Source: Mytilus galloprovincialis
Taxonomy: Eukaryota > Mollusca > Bivalvia > Mytilida > Mytilidae
Direction of reading: 5' to 3'
DNA length: 64,000 bases
Assembly: GCF_965363235.1 (NCBI RefSeq)
Contig: NC_134839.1
Span: forward strand, 112,152,517-112,216,516
This document shows, one piece after another, positions 45,901-54,900 of this stretch; position 1 is the first letter of the stretch, and each line of letters starts with the position of its first letter. The notes under the pieces were generated by a model. It saw only the letters and a program-made list of their open reading frames with translations, had not been told where the DNA came from and searched no databases. Both the position numbers and the translations under genes were made by a program.

Positions 45901-48900
45901 TACCTTTTTAGGGGCTATTATTGTAAAAAAAATCACAGTTCCACAATTAAACTTTATTTCATACTTTCAAGAAAGATGAAGTGGACCAATCTGAATAAAT
46001 TTAACTTAAAAAAACTATAAGTAGATGTAAATATAAAACAGTTTTATCATATTTTGATGCTTTTTTTTGTGTCAAATTAACCATGCTGTCAATTTTGTAA
46101 ATTTGTGATTTTTCTCAGATTTTAGAACAAAATGCATATTATTTCGTCTTTTTCGTTATGAATGATTGAAAAAATTCATATTTAAGAAATTTCAAAAGAC
46201 AAAAGTTTTATGGGATGTACATGATTCTTATAAAATCATTTTTGGGATAGGATTGCTTTCAAGCAATCTGTAGACTTTTACCGTTGACTCAGGGCTGTAT
46301 TCCCTCACGTCAACCGTTTTATTCTAAACATTCAGCAACATCTCAGATTCTTATGATTGTCTTGCTTGAAAAGGTAAAAACAAGCAAAACGGGATTGAAC
46401 ATAAATAACTTTCCTGTAATGTTCTTCTCACAATCTTTATGTTTGATATTTCCCTTGACCTATATGGGTGTTTTTAACAACATGGAAAATCAGAATTAAG
46501 CAAGATTTATATTTAGTGTTTTTATAAATTTAGAAACACGTCAGAGGGAATTCCCCAGTTTTGATAAATGTGAGAGTTCTCTGAATTCCGTTAATTCTAT
46601 TTCTGTCATATAAGAACTGAAGTTGAGTTTTTCCATATTTTACCATTATGAAACTGATATTTGATACTGTACTCTCATAAAGAAATGGAGAACCATTCAT
46701 CATATCATTTAATAAACGTTCTTGTCCAAATCGCAAGTCGCGGGTTTGTTTATATATTAATGCGCATGCGTATAGTTTTCTTGATATTAAGGGGTATCAG
46801 ATTGAGTGGTTGCTCTGGTTTCCCTGCTTCATAGATTAATTTGAAACTCATTGGATTCTTTCTATGTCTGTCTGCTATTGAGGGTTATTGTTGTTGCATA
46901 ATTTTAAATCATATGCATCATTTAAATTAAGATAAATGTAGTGTTTACCTATAACACCCCTTCAGACGAAATGGAGTCTTCCATATTATCGTTTCGAGTT
47001 GTCTCCCTTCCGGAAGTATTTTCCGTCAAAATGGAAAGTCGAAATACATTACGACTCGTCAAGAAAAATTAACTCGTTAGATGTCGATAAACGTCGTATT
47101 ATATTAAGAACGATCTCAATTTAAACAGAGGAGTGTGTACGGAAAGGAGTCATGCCCACGGACCCAAAGGAAATTAATATTTAAAGAGTTAGAAATGGGG
47201 TTCCTCCACAAGCACTTGTCTCCGAAAAAAAATCTCATTTACCTTAATATAACACAAGGTACTTAACTTGCAATTTAGAAAAATGTCGGACGGTAACGAA
47301 ATTCCGTTATATGTCGCTTTCTAGGCTGTCAATCCCACTAAAACTTGTTATATCGTAAATCTAAATTGATTTATCTTTACAATGGTGTACACCATGCCAA
47401 TATTTGTTGTCGGAATCATCCGTAGCTATCCTACCCAAGTATGTGAGTCGTAATAATTTTCCCAACCGCTGAAAATTTGGCAATAAACGTCTCGCAGTAA
47501 ATGATTAATTATAAAAACTGTTTCAGAAAAAAATGTTTTTGTTTGTCTGAATAGAACTTATCTCCCAGTTAGTAAAATTGCATAAGATACCGTGAAGAAA
47601 ACCCTAACACGTGTTATTAGTGGTATGTCTAATAAGTTACGAGTTTCCTTTTTTATATACAAATTTTCCCATGACGTCAATGTCATTCAGACTCTCTTTT
47701 GACTTTACGTATGAAAATAAAACAAGATCAGATAACTCCGAGAATCATTTAGACTTTCCCATAAAATTAACCAATCGGAAACCGAGTTATATAAGGAGAC
47801 GTGACGTGTTTATTGCCAATTCTTCAGCGGTTGGCAAAAATTATTACGATTGACATACTTGGGTAGGATTGCTATGGATGATTCCGACAACAAATTTAGG
47901 CATGTTATACACCATTGTAAAGATAAATCAATTTAGATTTACGATATAACAAGTTTTGGTGTAGTTGACAGGCTAGAAAGTGACATATAACAGATTTTCA
48001 TCACCGCCTGACATTTTACTAAAATGCAAGTTAAGTACCTTGTGTTATGTTAAGGTATATAAGATTTTTTTGTCTGAGACAAGTGGCTGTGGGTTCCTCC
48101 TAGAATTAACGGTGATAAGATACGAAGTGAAATACCTTCTCTCACTCTCAGTGACTGCTGTGGAAAGTAAACTTGGAACTGATAGTACAAAAATAAAATA
48201 ATAACGGTACATTGCTCATACACTTGTATCCGAGATTGGCTATTTTTTAAATTTGAGTGACTATTCAGATTATTACATTTTGCATATGCAGTTGAATTAG
48301 TTTTGAAAATAATACAATCCAGCTGTACCAGGGCTGCCAAAAATGCGTGAGACTCACGCATGTTCATGCTTTTTTGCGGCAGTATCCTTGGATCTATTTT
48401 TTTCCCTATTTTATCTTTTCAATTTTGGCCAAATCTCACGCATTTGCTTAATGAAAAGTTGGCAGAACTGCTATACTTGTACATGTGTCAATGAAAACTA
48501 TGGCAATCGTATTCCTCAGAGCATTCTGCTCTTTGATTTGTACCCCTCACCCATTTTCTCAAAATTTTGGTTATAAAGACTGACTTGATTGGTTGTAAAA
48601 TTTGAAAACTCGATTACTCACAAACTATTCACTGTAAATAAACAATTTTTTCACAGAGTTATGTTTGATTAAAATATTTTTAAAATTCATTGATATTTTC
48701 CACTTGTATCATATGTTTTGGAAATAATTCCAGAACAAGATTTCAACGAGACTGAAACATCAGAAGAATACATCCTTAAGTCTGATGTCTCAAAACATGA
48801 AATACAAAGTGAGATTGCATTCCAAAAAAAGAAGAAAACCCTATAGCAAAAAAACATCTAGTGGACAACATTAGACCTTTGACTATTGTCTATACCATGT

Positions 48901-51900
48901 CATTTTATAAAAAATGAAATTATACTTAAGTTTATAAACAATTTTTGATAAAACCAAACATGTTTAATGTCAAACTGCAACTATGTACTTCTGGATTAAT
49001 AATAATTTGTTGTCTTTGTTTCCAGAGAAAAATGAACCATTAAAACGGAAGAGAGGACGTCCTCAAAAAAGAAAATCTGTCCAAGGTATTTATTATTTAA
49101 CATGTAATGAACTTTTTTAAGGAATGATAATTAATATAATAGACCACTATAAAATTAGGAGATGATTGCCAATGAGACAACTAGCCACTAAAGATTGTGG
49201 TTTACCCATAATAATGAATCCACAGTATAGATCTTCAATATTATTTGTAGGATCTCCATTTTATGGACATGTGTGTATAACTAGCATGTCTTGTGCCGAA
49301 AGTTATGTTATACACTGCTAATTATTATGTACTGACTTTTCACAGAGGACACTCAAAGTACAGATTTGTCTAAGAGTGAGAAGCAGGATTCTGAAATGAA
49401 AGTAGATAAAGGGGAGACCACTCAAATACCAAATGAGGAAGATATTACAAATCTCACAGTGACAAAATCAGTGGCTAATCAGGAAGACATTACAAATCTG
49501 ACAGTGACAAAATCAGTGGCTAATCAGGAAGACATTACAAATCTTACTGTGACAAAATCAGTGGCTAATCAGGAAGACATTGCAAATCTTACTGTGACAA
49601 AATCAGTGGCTAATCAGGAAAATACTAACACTATTGAGTCAAACACGACAGATGTTGTAGATGTAAATGAAGAAAAAGGTCAAACTACAGTAGATGACAT
49701 CAATATAAATCATAAAAAAGACAACTTAGAAAAAGGAAAGTCAAAAGAAACAGGTATTGATTGATGTTAGAAAAAAGATAAGAATATTAAAAGTAAAAGA
49801 AAACAGGTATTTAAATGGGCATTTAAAAAGTCAGAATGTGAATATATATGTTCAAACTCTTTTAGGTCATTTTTTAGTAGCAATAAACAAAAAAACTATG
49901 TCAATTGGACATGCTTTGATACTATATATGCCCTTGAATTTTTACTAATAACATTTTTGTTCGCTTTGGGAATTCCGTATATCGTCAGATAATCAGAATT
50001 CCAATGGGGACTAACTGTGCACCACTTATTTCGGACCTGTTTTTGTATTGCTATGAGTTACAATTTAAGACAAATACAAGCAAAGACCCATCGAAACAAC
50101 ATCTGATAAACAAATTTAATAATACTTTTAGATATTTGGATGATATTTTGGCTCTCAATAAGGACGACTTCAGTATGTATATTAAAGAAATTTATCCTGC
50201 TGAACTTACTTTAAATAAAGCTAATTCTAACAATGACCACTGTCCTTTCCTCGATCTTGATATCTATATCACTAACGGAAAGCTGAATACTAAAATTTAT
50301 GATAAAAGAGATGATTTTTCATTTCCTATCGTTAATTATCCATTTTTAGATGGTGACGTTCCCTTGTCACCATCTTACGGTGTTTATATATCTCAACTTG
50401 TACGATTCGCTCGTGTATGTAACAATGTTTTAGATTTTAACGAGAGAAATTTATGTATTACTGAAAAATTATTACACCAGGGTTTTCGATATCACAAACT
50501 AGTCAAAACATTTACTAAATTTTATCATCGGTATAAGGACATCATTCGTAAATATAGCTCAAGTTGCAGACTTCTTATACGTTCAGGTATTTCACATCCA
50601 ATTTTTTATGGAAATATTCTTTATAAAGCACAAAGGTGTCAGTATTCACCTCAAAAACTAACAAAACCTTTGAATAGACTTATTAAGAAGGGATATAGTT
50701 ACGATACTGTTGTCAGGTCATTAAAGATTGCATATTTTGGCGTTAATATTGATTCACTTATAGGGTCTTTGCATCGGAACTAAACACATTTATTCAAAAA
50801 CCAGTTGTTGGCATGACACGGGTTATGTTTTTCTCATATATGTTATGATGGTATGATACTAAACCCCTAACGGGAAGGATTGTGCCTGATGTTCATATGA
50901 TGAAATCATAATCTTTCAGTCAGTTTAATTGAAGTCTGGAGCTGGCATGTCAGTTAACTGCTAGTAGTCTGTTGTTATTTATGTATTATTGTCATTGTGT
51001 TTATTTTCTTTGGTTACATCTTCTGACATCAGACTCAGACTTCTCTTGGACTGAATTTTAATGTGAGTATTGTTATGCGTTTACTTTTCTACATTGGCTA
51101 GAGGTATAGGGGGAGGGGTTGAGATCTCACAAACATGTTTAACCCCGCCACATTTTTGCGCCTGTCCCAAGTCAGGAGCCTCTGGCCTTTGTTAGTCTTG
51201 TATTATTTTAATCTTAGTTTCTTGTGTACAATTTGGAAATTAGTATGGCGTTCATTATCACTGAACTAGTATATATTTGTTTAGGGGCCAGCTGAAGGAC
51301 GCCTCCGGGTGCGGGAATTTCTCGCTACATTGAAGACCTGTTGATGACCTTCTGCAGTTGTTTTTTTCTATGGTCAGGTTGTTGTCTCTTTGGCACATTC
51401 CCCATTTCCATTCTCAATTTTATCTAACAGTACTAGAGTAAAGATTAGAGTAAAAAAAAAACAAAATCATACATTAAATATTAAAAATAAAAAATTCCAA
51501 CCGATATCTTACCATGATAGGCTATAAATATGCTATCAAAATGGATAGGCTATAAATATGCTGTCAAAATGGATAGGCTATAAATATGCTGTCAAAATGG
51601 CAAAATCCATCATATAAATAAACATCAAAATGAAATGCAAAGTACAAATATTTAACAGTGCAAAATTTCCAAAATAATTTCTACAAACTGATTGCAAACT
51701 TGTAAAATTGTTAATCAGTTAAACAAGCAGTAGCATTATGGTTTTGATTGGTCTACATATCTGAATAAATTACTGATTGTTATTTATTTATAGAACCAGC
51801 CATTGTTGAGAAGACCCAGCCACAAAAAGTGGATACCCACGTAAAGATAGCTAATACATTACAGAAAATAACAGTCCAGAAAGGACAACAGAAGTCTATT

Positions 51901-54900
51901 AATCCTTTAGAGAATATTCTGCAGGCACAAGAAAGACTGTTGATTAACCCAAAACATCACAGAGGTTAGTTTATATCACTGTTTATCAAATTATTCTTAG
52001 TAGAGAAAATAAAAAAAATACATATGTAAAACAACAAATTATGGTTGCAGTCCCTAGTGTACATGTATAAGCAAAAAAATCTCAGTACGGTAGTCAGGAA
52101 TTTTTGAATTCCCTTCAATACACTGCCATACACAGAACTATTTCCCTTAAAGTTTAGCGCTTTGTTGGTCCATGTGTTTATGAAGTCTGATTTTCTTTGC
52201 CGCATCAGCTTTTCTATCTGTATTCATCCTTCCTGCTTATGAAAAATTGCGTTAAATTTAACCTTTTATGACAAGATGGCAGATTTTCGTCAAGCTTATA
52301 CTTTTTTAATTCATTTGGGAATTCCTTTTTTTTTCTTTTGCAGACCAAGCTCAACAAGAGTACTTCTCCCAGTTCAAATTTCCTGCTAGACATAATGTGA
52401 CTTATCATCTATGGTCACTAGGGGCATACAATGTTATGATCAGGTCTGGTTACCATGGAGTATATAAAGATACACAGCAGAAGGTTAGAAGTTTGAACTA
52501 CTGATATTAGAGTACAGGGTTGACTATGTTGACAAGTCAGTACAGTCACACTATAAACCTCGTCTGTAATAATGGATGTTTGCCAGTTTGACAGCTAAAA
52601 TGATGGAGGTTTCACTATATTAACAAGTCAGGACAGTCACACCCTCGTCTGTAATAATGAATGTTTGCCAGTTTGACAGCTAAAATGATGGAATATTCAC
52701 TTTGTATTTCAGGACTACACTCTGAAAAATAAGAATAGATCATTTAAACACTCAATACCATCACCAAAAACCAACAAACAATGAAAAAAAAAACAAGGTG
52801 TGACATCACTTAAAAATAAAAGAACAATTCTTTGAAAGATTTTTACAAGGATGTATATATATATTCCATAAAGAAAAAATCCCTGTCAAAACAGATACAT
52901 GTATCTCCCTTTATTGTTGATAATTCCATATTTCAAACTGAAAGACATGAATTAATAGATGTATGTATTAATTCTTTCAAGTATTTAGCTAAACTGTCTC
53001 TGAATAACCTAAGATCTGTCTCTAAATAGCCCTTAAGTGGTGTTCAACTAATTAAAACAGTTTCAGTTTCTGATATTGTAAAAAGACATGAAATGAGTTT
53101 AATTACACATAGTCGCCATCATATTTTGACCTTAATTTTTTTACAACACATGGTTTTAGATTATTGACAAAAGGTTGATTTCATATAAAGATGAAGAACA
53201 TGTACAATGTATATATTTTCAGGTATCTTTTATCCATGTATCCCCTAAGATGGAGTACCAGTCTAATTATGGTGTAGAACAGCTGACTGTTGGCGAGGTA
53301 TCCAAAGATTGGGCGTCGGCTTATGTCAGACCCAACTGTAAAATAATCAGAGGTATGTCAGAACGAACTGTAAAATTTTCAGAGGTATACATTTCTACTC
53401 ACCCTAAATTGTGATAAGAGGACAAAATATTTTATTTTCTCTTAAATTAAGAAATAATTCATTAGACTTGAATTTATATTGATATTCTTTGTTCAAGCTC
53501 CCATGAATGATTTTTATTCCAGTACGACACAATTCTTTTTATCATAGTTTATTAATGTTTCCATTGCATTATGACTTTCACTTTCACATTGGTGCATTTT
53601 CATGTAGAATGCTAATATTACATCTTTGTTCAGTGGTATCATATTTACAATGATTGACCTTGAGTATATCATTCATAAAATGCATATAACATGGGAATAT
53701 TGATTTGAACAGCCCAAATAAATTATGATGCTGCAAATTAGCTGGCATACAATATATTCATATTTTACCATAGGTGACGTGTGTATTCAAAGCATTTGGA
53801 GCACATGTTATTAGAATGTTTGATTAATTCAATCAATTATACTGTAAATTCAGAAATTATTGCATGCAGTTATTATGGCTTTCATCAAAAAGTGGAAGAA
53901 AATGCAAATTTATTTATCACGATTTCAAGAAAATGTGCATATAGATATAATCATCAAATTCAAAGTAAAATCACTTATTATTTCAATACTCATCAACTTG
54001 CTTTATTTCCTCATCCACTTGCATTATTTCCTCATCCACTTACATTATTTCCTCATCCACTTGCCTTATTTCCTCATCCACTTACATTATTTCCTCATCC
54101 ACTTGCCTTATTTCCTCATCCACTTGCCTTATTTCCTCATCCACTTGCCTTATTTCCTCATCCACCTGCCTTATTTCCTCATCCACTTGCCTTATTTCCT
54201 AATCCACCTGCCTTATTTCCTCATCCACCTGCCTAATTTCCTCATCCACTTGCATTATTTCCTCATCCACTTGCATTATTTCCTCATCCACCTGCCTTAT
54301 TTCCTCATCCACTTACATTTTTTCCTCATCCACTTGCCTTATTTCCATGAATAAAAACCCTGCAATAGTTCCTGAATTTACAGTATGTAGATTAACACAT
54401 ATTGTTTGGAGTGAAACTAAATTAATCTGAACTATTCTATTTCAGCCAGAGTCAATCCTTTGCAATCAGATATTGTCTCTATGAAGGAAGAAGAATTAAG
54501 TAAAATGTCAACAATTTCTCATGGTTTTAAGTAAGTTACCTTAAAAGTAATTGACTTTCAAAAAATATCTGTTTATTATCTGATTATATTTTATCTCAAG
54601 TGTAATAGACTATTTTCATATTACTGACTTTTGACTCCAGAGTTAATAATTTTTCAACTGGTTGGCTTCTCTGTGGTAGGTACGAACAGAATAACAGAAT
54701 TGTTTAACATTTGAATACCAGTGCACCTCAGCTGATAACCTCCAAGTCACCTTGAGTTTAATAAGGAAGAAATGACAGTTACATGTGTTTTAATTTTAAA
54801 ATTGTTAAGAATTTCTTCATCATTTTTTTCAGTCCCGCCAATGGATTTCAGATGTTAGCCAATGTGTTCCATAGACTTCATCAGTAAGTATTATTCATTG

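Noticed and set aside
46975-47060. Promoter or first exon of a gene inside ICE2 intron 9
   Set aside because: The GC-richer ETS-like stretch and nearby ATGs lead to no coding exon with a splice site.
53781-54354. Two overlapping frames with 7-residue Phe-Pro-His/Phe-Leu-Ile repeats
   Set aside because: Artefact of the 21-bp minisatellite inside a MITE; both frames being open shows it is not selected coding.
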